From Desulfurococcales archaeon (GTDB lineage: Archaea > Thermoproteota > Thermoprotei_A > Sulfolobales > WAQK01), in contig JALWQH010000022.1 in the NCBI GenBank assembly GCA_027083135.1, forward strand, positions 1-64,000: a stretch of 64,000 nucleotides of DNA, in the 5' to 3' direction. Below, one piece after another: positions 9,070-17,697 of this stretch (position 1 is its first letter; every line of letters starts with the position of its first letter). Position numbers and translations under genes: made by a program. Under the pieces are notes generated by a model, which saw only the letters and a program-made list of their open reading frames with translations, was not told the origin of the DNA and did no database searches.

Positions 9070-9831
9070 TTGAGGCTGAACCTGCAGGACAAGTATGAGG
9101 CACTGAGATTTAGGCTAATGGTTGTTGAAGCCTTAAAAATGGTTAAGCAGTTCTACTCCTATAGGGAGCTATCAAGGATCACAGGGCTCTCTGAGACCGT
9201 TTTATGCCGCTATGTGCGTGGAAACATTATTCCAAGCATTGATCAAGCTGGAAAGCTGTGGAGAAAGCTTGAAGAACTCATGAATCTGAGGAAGGTGGTG
9301 TCAGACGCCATAATAACCACTGATAAGGGCTTCATAGATACAAGCCCTGTTCTAAGCAATCCTCTCATAATGAAGATGGCTGCTTACCATGTATTCACAA
9401 GGTTTGCTGGGAGAAGAGTGACAAGAATACTTACACCAGCTACTAACGGTATACCGTTAGCAACAAGCATATCCTTGATGCTTGAAGCACCCCTAGTAGT
9501 GGCTAAGAAGTCCAAGGAGAATCCTGAGGAGGAGTACTATGAGGAGACGGTGATTGAGGGACCCATGATAACAACCACCTTCTATGTACCGCGCCGCCAG
9601 TTAAGGAGGCATGACTCAGTACTGATAGTCGATGACTTCATACAGACAGGTAAAACTGTTAAAGCCCTGATAAACCTCACCCGTAAGGCTAAGGCGATCG
9701 TAAGCGGAGCTGTATTTCTGCTGGGAATAGAGGGGGAGTGGATTAAGGAGATAGAAGTCCCTATGCTAGTATTCCTAATGCTTCCCTCCCATAAATCCAT
9801 GGGCCTCGAGTCTCCTAGATGGATATATTAA
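9070..9831 (+). CDS. HTH / phosphoribosyltransferase-fold transcriptional regulator (GfcR/PurR-like)
   Basis: This 253-residue protein belongs to the archaeal family that joins an N-terminal helix-turn-helix to a type I phosphoribosyltransferase fold. The HTH (YRELSRITGLSETVLCRYVRG) is near residues 30-55. The PRPP-binding loop VLIVDDFIQTGKTVKAL is near residue 190. Relatives act as ligand-sensing regulators of central carbon or nucleotide genes; real transferase activity is not expected. The start is TTG at 9070. The inverted repeats just upstream suggest that it binds its own promoter. The ligand and other targets cannot be seen here. Confidence 0.85.
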   Translation: MRLNLQDKYEALRFRLMVVEALKMVKQFYSYRELSRITGLSETVLCRYVRGNIIPSIDQAGKLWRKLEELMNLRKVVSDAIITTDKGFIDTSPVLSNPLIMKMAAYHVFTRFAGRRVTRILTPATNGIPLATSISLMLEAPLVVAKKSKENPEEEYYEETVIEGPMITTTFYVPRRQLRRHDSVLIVDDFIQTGKTVKALINLTRKAKAIVSGAVFLLGIEGEWIKEIEVPMLVFLMLPSHKSMGLESPRWIY

Positions 9832-9873
9832 GCCTCCAACCTGTTACACGGCTCTGGATGGAGGTGTAAGTAG

Positions 9874-10725
9874 TTGAGCACGCTCAATGTCAACAAGGAG
9901 CAGTTGAAGAAGATACAGGAGATGCAGCGTAAGGCTGTTGAGAAAATGAGTAAGATAAAGTACAAGATAGCTGTGCTCAGCGGCAAGGGAGGAGTAGGAA
10001 AATCCTTTGTCACAGCAAGCTTGGCCTCAGCCCTAGCCTCTAAGGGTAGACGCGTAGCAGTGCTGGATGCCGATATACATGGCCCATCCATACCTAAGCT
10101 GCTGGGCGTACATGGATACACCATGATGGCAGGCCCTGAAGGCATACTCCCTGTAACAGCAGCATACGGTGTTAAGGTCGTATCTATGGATTTCCTGTTG
10201 CCAAGCGAGGAAACCCCCCTCATCTGGCGGGGACCTCTGAAGACTAATGCTTTACGAGAGCTTCTAGCCGAGGTTGCATGGGGTGATCTAGACTACCTTC
10301 TAATAGACCTGCCTCCAGGAACAGGCGACGAGCCTCTCAGCATAGCGCAGATCATACCCAAGGTTGATGGAGCAATAGTCGTAACTATCCCCTCCGACCT
10401 GTCGAGAATAGTCGTCAAGAAGGCAGTTATGTTTGCTAAGAAGCTTGCCATACCTGTTCTAGGAATAATTGAGAATATGAGCGGCTTCACCTGTCCTGAG
10501 AGCGGCAAAGTATACTATATTCTGGGTAAAGGAGCCGGCAGAAGAATAGCAGAGGAGATGAAGGTTGACTTCCTAGGCGAGATACCCATGGATCCCAGGA
10601 TAACGGAGGCTAATGATAGAGGCGTCCCATTCTTCGTCGAATATCCTGAGAGCGAGGCTGCAAAAGCGTTTCTCAAAATAGCTGACAAGATAATAAGGAA
10701 AATAGAGGGGGAGAGCAGCGATTAG
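9874..10725 (+). CDS. Mrp/NBP35-type P-loop ATPase, iron-sulfur cluster carrier
   Basis: This 283-residue MinD/Mrp family ATPase loads Fe-S clusters into apoproteins. The deviant Walker A is VLSGKGGVGKSFVTASLA near residue 36. LDADIHGPSIPKLLG and LLIDLPPGTGDEPLSI (Walker B) follow. The segment GIIENMSGFTCPESGKVYYILG carries the cluster region. Only one Cys is visible in the usual CxxC position (FTCPES), so cluster ligation may differ from bacterial Mrp. The TTG start at 9874 is set by GGAGGTG 10 bases upstream. It is probably a single-gene unit. Confidence 0.9.
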   Translation: MSTLNVNKEQLKKIQEMQRKAVEKMSKIKYKIAVLSGKGGVGKSFVTASLASALASKGRRVAVLDADIHGPSIPKLLGVHGYTMMAGPEGILPVTAAYGVKVVSMDFLLPSEETPLIWRGPLKTNALRELLAEVAWGDLDYLLIDLPPGTGDEPLSIAQIIPKVDGAIVVTIPSDLSRIVVKKAVMFAKKLAIPVLGIIENMSGFTCPESGKVYYILGKGAGRRIAEEMKVDFLGEIPMDPRITEANDRGVPFFVEYPESEAAKAFLKIADKIIRKIEGESSD

Positions 10726-10729
10726 GTCG

Positions 10730-11530
10730 TCATAACAGCTGCCTTACTAATGCTTCTAAGGGTTTTGGTCTACTACTTATGTTTTCAGCTGTGATGATTA
10801 CCTCTAGCCCTGCACCCCCCTCAACATATGATTCCTTCAACACCTCTGAGAACACATCCTTATGGTCGCTGCAATGAAGGGGTACAACCATGCGTGGCTT
10901 AAGCTTATCTCTAATCCACTCAGCTATTCTAACCACCTTGTCCTGGGGCTCCTCTTTCAGATGGAAGCCTCCTGCTAGCAGCATGTATTCTCCAAGATAT
11001 CTTGCCCACCGTGTGATTGTTTGGAGACCTCCATGCCCGCATCCTATGAGCAGGCCTCCTTTACCCTCTCCTAGAAGTATTTCAAGACTTATCTCCCTGG
11101 TGTTAGTGACGGGGCCTAGGGCATAGAGCCCTGGAACCACCTGGGTGAACATTGATGTATGTACAAACCTATGCCCCATTTTCCTAAGGGCCTTAAACAA
11201 ACTCTGAGCGAACCATGGCTCCTCAGGCACATATATGACTAGGGGGCGATTGATCCCTCCTGCCAGTTCTCCTAGGGCTCCATAGTGATCCTTATGGAAA
11301 TGGGAGATCACGATCTTGTCAAGCCTTCCTAAATCTATGCCTAACATGTATGCATTATGTCTAAGCACTGTTATGGAGGGCCCCGTATCGAAGAGAACTC
11401 TATATGTTTTCCTTCCTGCATGGATCTCCATGTAGAATGATATGCCGTAGGCTATTCTAAGCTCATCTAAGAGGCTATCATTGTCCACGAGCACAGTTAT
11501 ACTAACGCTATCCGCTACAGCAGGAGCCAT
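10730..11530 (-). CDS. metallo-beta-lactamase-fold hydrolase
   Basis: This 266-residue protein belongs to the MBL-fold group sometimes named for 7,8-dihydropterin-6-yl-methyl-4-(beta-D-ribofuranosyl)aminobenzene-5'-phosphate synthases. The metal site HFHKDHYGALGEL is intact, preceded by VLFDTGPS. Later His/Cys segments are LIGCGHGGLQTI and VPLHCSDHKDV. The substrate is unknown; members occur widely in archaea without characterised roles. It converges with the Mrp gene, 4 bases apart. Confidence 0.85.
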   Translation of the reverse strand: MAPAVADSVSITVLVDNDSLLDELRIAYGISFYMEIHAGRKTYRVLFDTGPSITVLRHNAYMLGIDLGRLDKIVISHFHKDHYGALGELAGGINRPLVIYVPEEPWFAQSLFKALRKMGHRFVHTSMFTQVVPGLYALGPVTNTREISLEILLGEGKGGLLIGCGHGGLQTITRWARYLGEYMLLAGGFHLKEEPQDKVVRIAEWIRDKLKPRMVVPLHCSDHKDVFSEVLKESYVEGGAGLEVIITAENISSRPKPLEALVRQLL

Positions 11531-11667
11531 CCATCATCCCATGAACTATTAGGCTCAATAATATTGCGGCGAGATCAGTATTAAGCAGTGTTATTTCAGG
11601 ATCAGCCGCATGCATAGAGCACGGCACGCCTTCAAGCCTTGAGCCTCTCTTTAAACATATAATGAAG

Positions 11668-11735
11668 CAGTACCACAGTATCTGAAGACGTATAAGGATG
11701 TAAGCCGATTACCTTGCATAGTGCCTATGGTACTG
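11668..11735 (+). promoter_or_regulatory. spaced inverted repeat upstream of the AbrB-ACT gene
   Basis: CAGTACCA (11668-11675) is repeated inverted as TGGTACTG (11728-11735). A TATA-like TTTAAACATATAA lies just before the left arm (about 11650), and an AT-rich CTAATTAATTAATT follows the right arm. This may be an operator pair for the downstream regulator; no protein can be assigned from sequence. Confidence 0.35.
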
Positions 11736-11756
11736 CGAAAAACTAATTAATTAATT

Positions 11757-12203
11757 ATGGGAAAATCAACCCAAGGTGCCATAGTTATGCGGATAACCGA
11801 AGTTGTCCGTGTGGATAGTAAGGGGAGGGTTACAATCCCCATGATCGTCAGGGAGTCCCTCAACATTGTTGAGGGGATGCATCTGGTAATGATAGCGGAT
11901 ACTGATCGCCGTGAAATACTACTATCCCCTGTACTAGCTCCCAGCGCTAAAGTCTATGAGGTGAGAATAGAGATAGAGGATGTTCCAGGAGCCTTCGCCA
12001 AGGTTTCGGGGCTGCTTGCTGAAAATAAGGTTGACCAGGTTACAACGCATTGCGCATCAATAAAGCGTGGGGAAATAGCTGAGTGTATAGTTATAGCTGA
12101 CCTCTCCAATGCTGCAGTCAGCCCTGATGAGCTGCGTGAAAAGCTTCAACTACTAGATGAGGTCAGGGTAGTTGCAGTAAAGCCTGTGAGACGCACATTC
12201 TAG
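11757..12203 (+). CDS. AbrB-like DNA-binding domain fused to an ACT domain
   Basis: Two domains are visible. The swapped-hairpin SpoVT/AbrB module (ITEVVRVDSKGRVTIPMIVRESLNI) spans about residues 12-55. The ACT-like module (EVRIEIEDVPGAFAKVSGLLAENKVDQV) spans about 70-145. AbrB modules bind DNA as dimers and ACT modules sense small ligands, often amino acids, so a metabolite-responsive regulator is likely. The first ATG (11757) gives 148 residues. ATG at 11787 (MRITEVV) matches the usual AbrB start better. A spaced inverted repeat lies upstream. Confidence 0.82.
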   Translation: MGKSTQGAIVMRITEVVRVDSKGRVTIPMIVRESLNIVEGMHLVMIADTDRREILLSPVLAPSAKVYEVRIEIEDVPGAFAKVSGLLAENKVDQVTTHCASIKRGEIAECIVIADLSNAAVSPDELREKLQLLDEVRVVAVKPVRRTF

Positions 12204-12434
12204 CACTCCAGCATACAGGAAAAATACTCGCGGCCGCCTGTATTCATTAGCTTGGTTATTTCAACTGCTTAAGGTGGTTTCGACGTTATATGCATGTTTT
12301 TCCCTGTGTATCTTCTCGGATCAGCATTTCAGGTAAGGAGGCTTAAACTTCTTGAGCATTGCTTCTAAACTCATATCCTCAGAAGCATTTTATTCTTTAA
12401 CCTGCAGCGTGTTTTATGTCCTCAGGGCTCATGG

Positions 12435-13118
12435 TTGACTGCATATAGGGTTTATAGAAGAATATATGTGATTGGGGGCAGGGAGCTCACCTACCCCCTA
12501 GACTCCAACATATATCTTGTTAGGCTTAATGATACAGCCATAATTGCCGATACAGGTACGGGTGAAGGCTGGGAGGCTACCCTCAGAAATATCCTTGAAG
12601 TTGGAGTGGAGCCCCGCTTGATTTCCAGGATAATGATTACCCACTGCCATGTGAATAATGCTGGGGGGGCTGAGAGGCTTAGACGTATCACCGGCGGGGT
12701 AGTTGTTGCCCATGAGCCTGACGCCACTATTATTCGTAGAGGAGACCAGAATGCAACTCTAGCATCGGAGTACGGGTTAAAATTCCAGCCTGTTGTTATA
12801 GGCTTCTCGCTAAGGCGAAGCGAATTCTCGGAGAATTTGAGCGGTGCAGAAATACTCTACATGCATACGCCGGGCCATACTCCAGGCTCGATGAGCATAC
12901 TTATTGAAGCGGATGATATTAGAGCCCTCTTCATAGGCGACCTCTTCGGCCCACTATCTAAGAAGTGGGGATCAAGCATAGATGCCTGGAAGCGGAGCAT
13001 GGAGACTATTTATGGGCTTGACTTTGATCTCATGTGTAGCGGTGCTAGATGTGTGGGTGCATCTGAGGGGAGAAGCTTCATAGAGAAAGCCTTGGAGGCG
13101 GGTCCCATATGGGTATAA
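12435..13118 (+). CDS. metallo-beta-lactamase-fold protein with an altered metal site
   Basis: This 227-residue glyoxalase II-like MBL fold has HTPGHTPGSMSI and FIGDLFGPLS in place. The signature loop, however, reads THCHVNNAGG. The Asp and His that normally complete HxHxDH are both Asn. The first metal site could persist, but the second loses two ligands, so the enzyme may be mononuclear or inactive. The start is TTG at 12435 and the 3' end overlaps the DUF72 gene by 10 bases, suggesting a shared transcript. Confidence 0.82.
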   Translation: MTAYRVYRRIYVIGGRELTYPLDSNIYLVRLNDTAIIADTGTGEGWEATLRNILEVGVEPRLISRIMITHCHVNNAGGAERLRRITGGVVVAHEPDATIIRRGDQNATLASEYGLKFQPVVIGFSLRRSEFSENLSGAEILYMHTPGHTPGSMSILIEADDIRALFIGDLFGPLSKKWGSSIDAWKRSMETIYGLDFDLMCSGARCVGASEGRSFIEKALEAGPIWV

Positions 13119-13897
13119 GCATTATGAGCCGCTCATGTGTAAAGGTGGGGTGCTGCGGCTTCCCCTACTCTAAGAAAAAATACTATGCGTTATTCAGCCT
13201 GGTTGAGGTTCAACGAACATTCTACAGGCTTCCTGAGAAGAGGACGTTGGAGAAGTGGCGGGCTACAGCTCCAGGTGGTTTTGAATTTGCTGTTAAGGCG
13301 TGGCAAGTGATAACGCATCCGCCAGGCAGTCCTACCTGGAGGAAGGCTGGTCTCAGGGTGGATGGCAATCCCGAGAATTACGGTTATCTGAAGCCAACCA
13401 AGGAGAACCTGGATGCTTGGAGCATGGTTGTGGAGGCTGCCGAAATATTGGAGGCTAGGATAATAGTCCTGCAGACTCCGCCGAGCTTCGGCTACACTTC
13501 TCAGAACCTTGAAAATGCTAGGGAGTTCTTTAGAGAAGCTAGGAGAATCGCTCCTAAGATAAGGATAGCCTGGGAGCCCCGCGGCACATGGCATGAGAGG
13601 CAGGATGAGCTTAGAAAAATAATAGTGGATTCCGGGATAATACATGTAGTGGATCTCCTGAGACGCAGACCTGTATTCCTGGAAGACTTGCTTTACACTA
13701 GGCTACATGGCCTGGGTGGAAGAGAGGTCAACTATAGGTACAAGTACAGTGACAGTGATTTGCAGAGGCTCTACATGCTTGTAGCCAGGTATGTTGAAAG
13801 AGGCGTAAACGTATATGTGCTGTTCAATAATGTCTACATGGGCGACGATGCACTCAAGTTTAGAAATATAGTTAGAGATAAGGGCATTGCCTGCTGA
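13109..13897 (+). CDS. DUF72 (YecE-like) protein
   Basis: This is a TIM-barrel-like DUF72 protein. The family features visible are KVGCCGFPYSKKKYYALFSLVEVQRTFYRLP near the N-terminus and APGGFEFAVKAWQVITHP. Later come RIAWEPRGTWH and YTRLHGLGGREVNYRYKYSDSDL, and the C-terminal VYVLFNNVYMGDDAL. The length of about 260 residues is typical. Biochemical function is not established for the family. ATG at 13124 is a plausible shorter start; the longer one overlaps the MBL gene. Confidence 0.9.
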   Translation: MGISIMSRSCVKVGCCGFPYSKKKYYALFSLVEVQRTFYRLPEKRTLEKWRATAPGGFEFAVKAWQVITHPPGSPTWRKAGLRVDGNPENYGYLKPTKENLDAWSMVVEAAEILEARIIVLQTPPSFGYTSQNLENAREFFREARRIAPKIRIAWEPRGTWHERQDELRKIIVDSGIIHVVDLLRRRPVFLEDLLYTRLHGLGGREVNYRYKYSDSDLQRLYMLVARYVERGVNVYVLFNNVYMGDDALKFRNIVRDKGIAC

Positions 13898-13930
13898 GGC
13901 CTCATTCCTCGCCGCAGGCTACTCAACGGG

Positions 13931-13960
13931 GAGCGTGAAGCATTGTTCCCCGCCGCGGAT
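13931..13960. repeat. terminator-like inverted repeats after the DUF72 gene
   Basis: GGGGA and TCCCC flank a 14-base loop just after the DUF72 stop, followed by a second GC-rich stem (CCGCGGATCCTGCGG). This could be processing or termination structure in the 240-base gap; nothing else is recognised there. Confidence 0.25.
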
Positions 13961-14137
13961 CCTGCGGTTCATTGGTCGGCCCAACTAACCTTACGTTGAA
14001 GACGGCTATAACATATCCCCTACCCCAGTTACATGTAATGCTATTAGCTTGACCTAGATAACTAATGTATGGAATGCTGAGAATAGGCTGCATCATAAAT
14101 ACCCATGCTGACATGAAAGTCATACAAGGGGGATCCA

Positions 14138-14380
14138 ATGACAATATACTGGGAGCGATGCAGCATATGTGGGGATCACAGGCCAACCCTAAGATGCACC
14201 TTGGATCCAGGCCTTAAGATTTGCCCCCGATGCTGCCTAGCTTGCCCTAAGAGAGATGAGTGCCCTAGGCCTGCATGGTTCCCTAAAGCTCATCCCTCAA
14301 CGCGTGGAGAAGCCGTGGAGGATAGGGAAAAGCTGTTAGAGGAGCTTTTAAGCAGACTTGGAGGAAGATCTTCTGAGTGA
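14138..14380 (+). CDS. small Cys-rich, probably zinc-binding protein
   Basis: This 80-residue protein has a dense Cys pattern in its first half: CSICGDHRPTLRC, then CPRCCLACPKRDEC. That is enough for one or two zinc sites of zinc-ribbon type. The C-terminal third is a charged helix (EDREKLLEELLSRL). The ATG at 14138 follows AAGGGGG at good spacing, which supports translation. Its 3' end points at the convergent PCNA gene. Function is unknown. Confidence 0.65.
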   Translation: MTIYWERCSICGDHRPTLRCTLDPGLKICPRCCLACPKRDECPRPAWFPKAHPSTRGEAVEDREKLLEELLSRLGGRSSE

Positions 14381-14441
14381 TGCTTGAGATCCCATAATAA
14401 GATCAGGGATGCCAGGATCACTACCAGCATACCTACTAGAA

Positions 14442-15197
14442 TTATACTCTTGGAGCAACCCAATATGTCAGCACGCCTCCTCCCGGAAGCTCGAACACGA
14501 GTTTTAGGGGTAGATCCTGCCCGAACTCCAGCGTCATAGACTCTGCCGCTGAGGTGGCTTTAAGGGCTGCTTGTAGAGCGTCAAGCGAGTATCTTGCTGA
14601 AGCCTTCCCCCCTGAATTCATTATAGATATTAATGGAGCTCCCTCCTCCATGATGTTATAGTACTCCTTCTGCTGTGTTACGCATCTTGCCTCAAGCCTG
14701 CTGCCCTCCGCTACAAGCTCTATTTCATCCCCCACTATCTTAGCATCTCTAAGCAGGTCCTTGAAATCAGATGCCAGCATCCTTACTGATACAGGTAGCT
14801 CGAGCTTTATTTCGCGTAGGGGCTCTACCACCCCCTCTCTGAGCTGCAGGTAGAAGGTTCTAGTGAGGCCTGTCTTCTCATCTATAAATGATACTCTTAG
14901 TCTGCGCTCCTCTTCTTCGAGGAGGAATTCTATAGAATTGTTTCTTGTACCTCTCCTAGCTATCCTGTTAAGCTCGCTTGACGAGACTATGAAGCTTGTT
15001 TTCCCGTCGACCTCGAACTCCTCGAATGCTGTGGATGGTATTGAAAGCACAGTCATGGTTGTTTTATCGGGGCTTAGAACTGAGGCTGATAGTCCTTCCT
15101 CGGAGGCCGTGAAGGGCACGTCATCCGTTATCTTAGCCATGGTCTGTGCAATATACTTGAATTTCACGGCATTGGGATATATTGCTTTAAACATCAT
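14442..15197 (-). CDS. pcn: DNA polymerase sliding clamp (PCNA)
   Basis: This is a PCNA subunit, 251 residues. It shows the two-domain clamp pattern, with FKAIYPNAVKFKYIAQTMAKITDDVPF at the start, LSPDKTTMTVLSIP, an interdomain connector rich in acidic residues, and a C-terminal LTYWVAPRV. Crenarchaea often encode several PCNA paralogues that assemble as heterotrimers, so this may be one of a set. The gene is monocistronic, with the start region facing the 135-codon unknown gene. Confidence 0.93.
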   Translation of the reverse strand: MMFKAIYPNAVKFKYIAQTMAKITDDVPFTASEEGLSASVLSPDKTTMTVLSIPSTAFEEFEVDGKTSFIVSSSELNRIARRGTRNNSIEFLLEEEERRLRVSFIDEKTGLTRTFYLQLREGVVEPLREIKLELPVSVRMLASDFKDLLRDAKIVGDEIELVAEGSRLEARCVTQQKEYYNIMEEGAPLISIMNSGGKASARYSLDALQAALKATSAAESMTLEFGQDLPLKLVFELPGGGVLTYWVAPRV

Positions 15198-15275
15198 GCA
15201 TACACCCTTCCACAGCTATGATAGGATAGGTTGAATAATATTTTTGCCTTTACGGATTAGGTTCATATACCCTGC

Positions 15276-15683
15276 ATGCCTATTCAGGGCACAAGGTGTT
15301 TGCCTGTGGGAAGCATAGATGTACGTATAGATTTGGGAAAGTATAGGATTGTGAAACTGCCTGTAGATGAGGCTGCAAGGTTTCTGAGGATTCTTGGGAA
15401 GACAAGAGGGTATACGAGTGATTTAAGGGAGGCTCTCAGATACCTTGAAAACTTTGATGAATTCTACAGGACGCTTAGGAAAAGGTTTAGGGATTATCTA
15501 GCACCATTGAAGGAGACTAGAGACATGGTTTTAGGGCGGGTTACTGTGGATAAGGTTCGCTTAATAGTGGAGGATAGGAGGATAGCTGAGATAATGCTTG
15601 ACCGCAGAGTACCCTTAGATCTCGTGAAGAATGCGTTAAGGGAGATAGGCTACGAAGAAATCAGGGTGGTTGAGGAATATTAG
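15276..15683 (+). CDS. hypothetical protein divergent from PCNA
   Basis: This basic, largely helical protein of 135 residues is not recognised. The central part (YTSDLREALRYLENFDEFYRTLRKRFRDYL) looks like an amphipathic helical bundle. The end (GRVTVDKVRLIVEDRRIAEI) is beta-alpha. It has no catalytic signature. It is divergent from PCNA across about 80 bases and overlaps the convergent 71-codon gene by 4 bases. The neighbourhood suggests a link to DNA metabolism, but this is weak. Confidence 0.55.
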   Translation: MPIQGTRCLPVGSIDVRIDLGKYRIVKLPVDEAARFLRILGKTRGYTSDLREALRYLENFDEFYRTLRKRFRDYLAPLKETRDMVLGRVTVDKVRLIVEDRRIAEIMLDRRVPLDLVKNALREIGYEEIRVVEEY

Positions 15684-15895
15684 GAGGAGCTGCTATGCGA
15701 GGTATGGCTTTTGCTCTCTACAGCTACTCTTAGTGTAAGTCTTTTCTCAAGCTCCTCGGGCGTTATGTTTCCTTTAACAGCATCTTCTAGGAGTTCCGTT
15801 ATCTCTATGAATGATTCGAGATCCTTGAGTGAAAAGTGTTCAGCCTCCTTAGAGTGCCTCAACGGTGTCTTCCCTGCCTCTGTAGTCTCCGCCAA
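15680..15895 (-). CDS. small acidic helical protein
   Basis: This 71-residue protein is predicted mostly helical (FSLKDLESFIEITELLEDAVKGNITPEELEKRLTLRV). It has a low-complexity Ser/His tail. The TTG start at 15895 is supported by a very strong GGAGGAGGTG about 7 bases upstream, which argues that it is a real gene despite its size. It lies between a membrane-anchored HerA-like ATPase gene and PCNA. Function unknown. Confidence 0.5.
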   Translation of the reverse strand: MAETTEAGKTPLRHSKEAEHFSLKDLESFIEITELLEDAVKGNITPEELEKRLTLRVAVESKSHTSHSSSS

Positions 15896-15957
15896 TTACT
15901 ACACCTCCTCCTAACAGGCACTAGGATGAGTGTGAGAGAATTATATTAAGTCTTCGT

Positions 15958-17601
15958 TCATCGCGGAGGAGCTATAACTGCGCTGCATATTGTTCCCCCA
16001 GCTTCAACCAATGCCTCTCCCCTCTTCAAGCCTTTGAGGGTCTTGTGGAGGGATTTGTCATGTATCCCCATAGTCTTTGCAATATAGTCTATGTTCCTGG
16101 GCTCCTGCAGCGAGAATATGAATTTAAGCCATGTATTGGCAAGTATTGCTTCATCCAGGTCTAGGGGCTGCTGCGAAATTACTATGAAGCCTAGATCATA
16201 TTTGCGGCTCTCCACTAGTAGTCGTGCAAGGGTTGAACGCTTACTCTTCTCCCTTGAAGCTATTCTATGAGCCTCCTCCACCACTATGATCTGAGGGCCT
16301 GGTAGGCCTCCCCTATACATAGTTACTGCAAGGCGTCGGAGCAGTGTTTCCACGTAGAGTGTTTTGACATGTTCTCCTGGAAGAGAGTCAAGCTTCACCA
16401 CTACTTGTCTCCCGAGAAGGCTTTTAGAGGACGCTGCTGACTGCTGGTAGAATGTCCTTGACAGTAAGTCTAAGTACATGGCTATTCCTGCAAGCCTTGA
16501 CTTCTCCGAGGATGAGGATGATGCTTCAAGATGTTGTCGAAGTGTAAGGGCAACGTTTAGGAGGGTAGGGGGTTCGCGGCTCCATGTGGATGGGTCATGC
16601 TGGTATATGCCCTTAGACTCATATGCCTCCTCTATGAGCTGCTCTAGGGTTACCCTCTGCAAGCTGCCCATTCCGAATACCATTTGAATAATATCCGCGA
16701 TCTCTGATGCTTTTTCTCTGGGGGAAGAGCCTTCGAGGTCGAGTAGGTTTAATGGAAGCTGCGTGGCGTCAAGCACTTCGTAGCCTTTATCCTCCAGGTC
16801 TCCGTACTCTCCATGGAAGTCGAGTACTAGTACGCCTACACCTCTGGCTGAGAGGCCTACTACTAGTCTTTTAGCAAGTGTTGTTTTGCCTGAGCCGCTC
16901 ATGCCTGCTATGAGTATGTGGGGATTCCTATAAGCGAATGGATTTATTCTCAAAGAATGGGGGGTTACTGGGTGCCAGCACATGTTTTCCTTTCTCTTCA
17001 ATATTCTGCTGCATACATGGATGCATGCCGTCAATCTTCCAACTAGTATTCCCTTTGAATACGTGTCAGGCCTTCTCACCCATAATGTTGAGACAGCTAC
17101 GGCTGCTGGAAGCCCATACCAGGAGAATCCTGAGGCTAGGCCTAGGAGCAGGGAGAGCCTTTCATCCCACGCTGTCAACATTACTATTATGAGAGATGAG
17201 GCTAGGCCTAGGAGGTAAAAGCCGGCTTCAATGTTTCTGAAAAACCCTGCCCCGGCTATTATGCTGAGTGTGAGGGAGGCTCCGGCAAGGGCTGCGGCTA
17301 CTGCTCTGAGCCTAAGCTTCCTCCTAGGCTTGGGGAGATTAAAGAAGCCTGTGGCCAGTGATGCTCCTAGACCTAGGAGGAGTCCTGCAGCAAGGGGGAT
17401 AGGGTTTGCCTTCATGAGGGGGAGCAGGGGCAGCGAGGCAACTGCAGCCACAGGTGTTGCGGCGGCAAAAAATGCAGCCAATATTATTAGCGATGCTAGG
17501 CTGAAGATCCCTGTGGGATTGCTTAGGCTTAGGGCAAGTAGCGCTGCGTATAGGGCTAAGCCTATAATGGTTCTCACCGCTGCCTGGCTCTCAGTGCTCA
17601 A
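15958..17601 (-). CDS. membrane-anchored HerA/FtsK-like P-loop ATPase
   Basis: This 547-residue protein has two parts. The first 180 residues are very hydrophobic and contain about six possible membrane segments. A HerA-type ATPase follows. Walker A is ILIAGMSGSGKTTLAKRL near residue 230. DFHGEYGDL follows it. Walker B is QIIVVEEAHRIASREK, followed by an arginine-rich segment and ISQQPLDLDEAI. Soluble HerA normally pairs with NurA nuclease; neither NurA nor Mre11/Rad50 is nearby and the membrane domain is atypical. A DNA-pumping or export role at the membrane is inferred. The start codon is TTG at 17601. Confidence 0.85.
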   Translation of the reverse strand: MSTESQAAVRTIIGLALYAALLALSLSNPTGIFSLASLIILAAFFAAATPVAAVASLPLLPLMKANPIPLAAGLLLGLGASLATGFFNLPKPRRKLRLRAVAAALAGASLTLSIIAGAGFFRNIEAGFYLLGLASSLIIVMLTAWDERLSLLLGLASGFSWYGLPAAVAVSTLWVRRPDTYSKGILVGRLTACIHVCSRILKRKENMCWHPVTPHSLRINPFAYRNPHILIAGMSGSGKTTLAKRLVVGLSARGVGVLVLDFHGEYGDLEDKGYEVLDATQLPLNLLDLEGSSPREKASEIADIIQMVFGMGSLQRVTLEQLIEEAYESKGIYQHDPSTWSREPPTLLNVALTLRQHLEASSSSSEKSRLAGIAMYLDLLSRTFYQQSAASSKSLLGRQVVVKLDSLPGEHVKTLYVETLLRRLAVTMYRGGLPGPQIIVVEEAHRIASREKSKRSTLARLLVESRKYDLGFIVISQQPLDLDEAILANTWLKFIFSLQEPRNIDYIAKTMGIHDKSLHKTLKGLKRGEALVEAGGTICSAVIAPPR

Positions 17602-17697
17602 TCATGCTGCCCTCTGCTCTACTTCATTTCTTACTGGCGGTGCAATTAAGCCTAATTACTGCTCCACGCGTATATGGTGTGATGCAAGGATGCAGCT

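Noticed and set aside
9012-9077. C/D box small RNA upstream of the HTH-PRT gene
   Set aside because: A C-box-like GTGATGA and a distant CTGA are present, but D' and C' boxes are missing and GTGATGA falls in the spacer of the inverted repeat.
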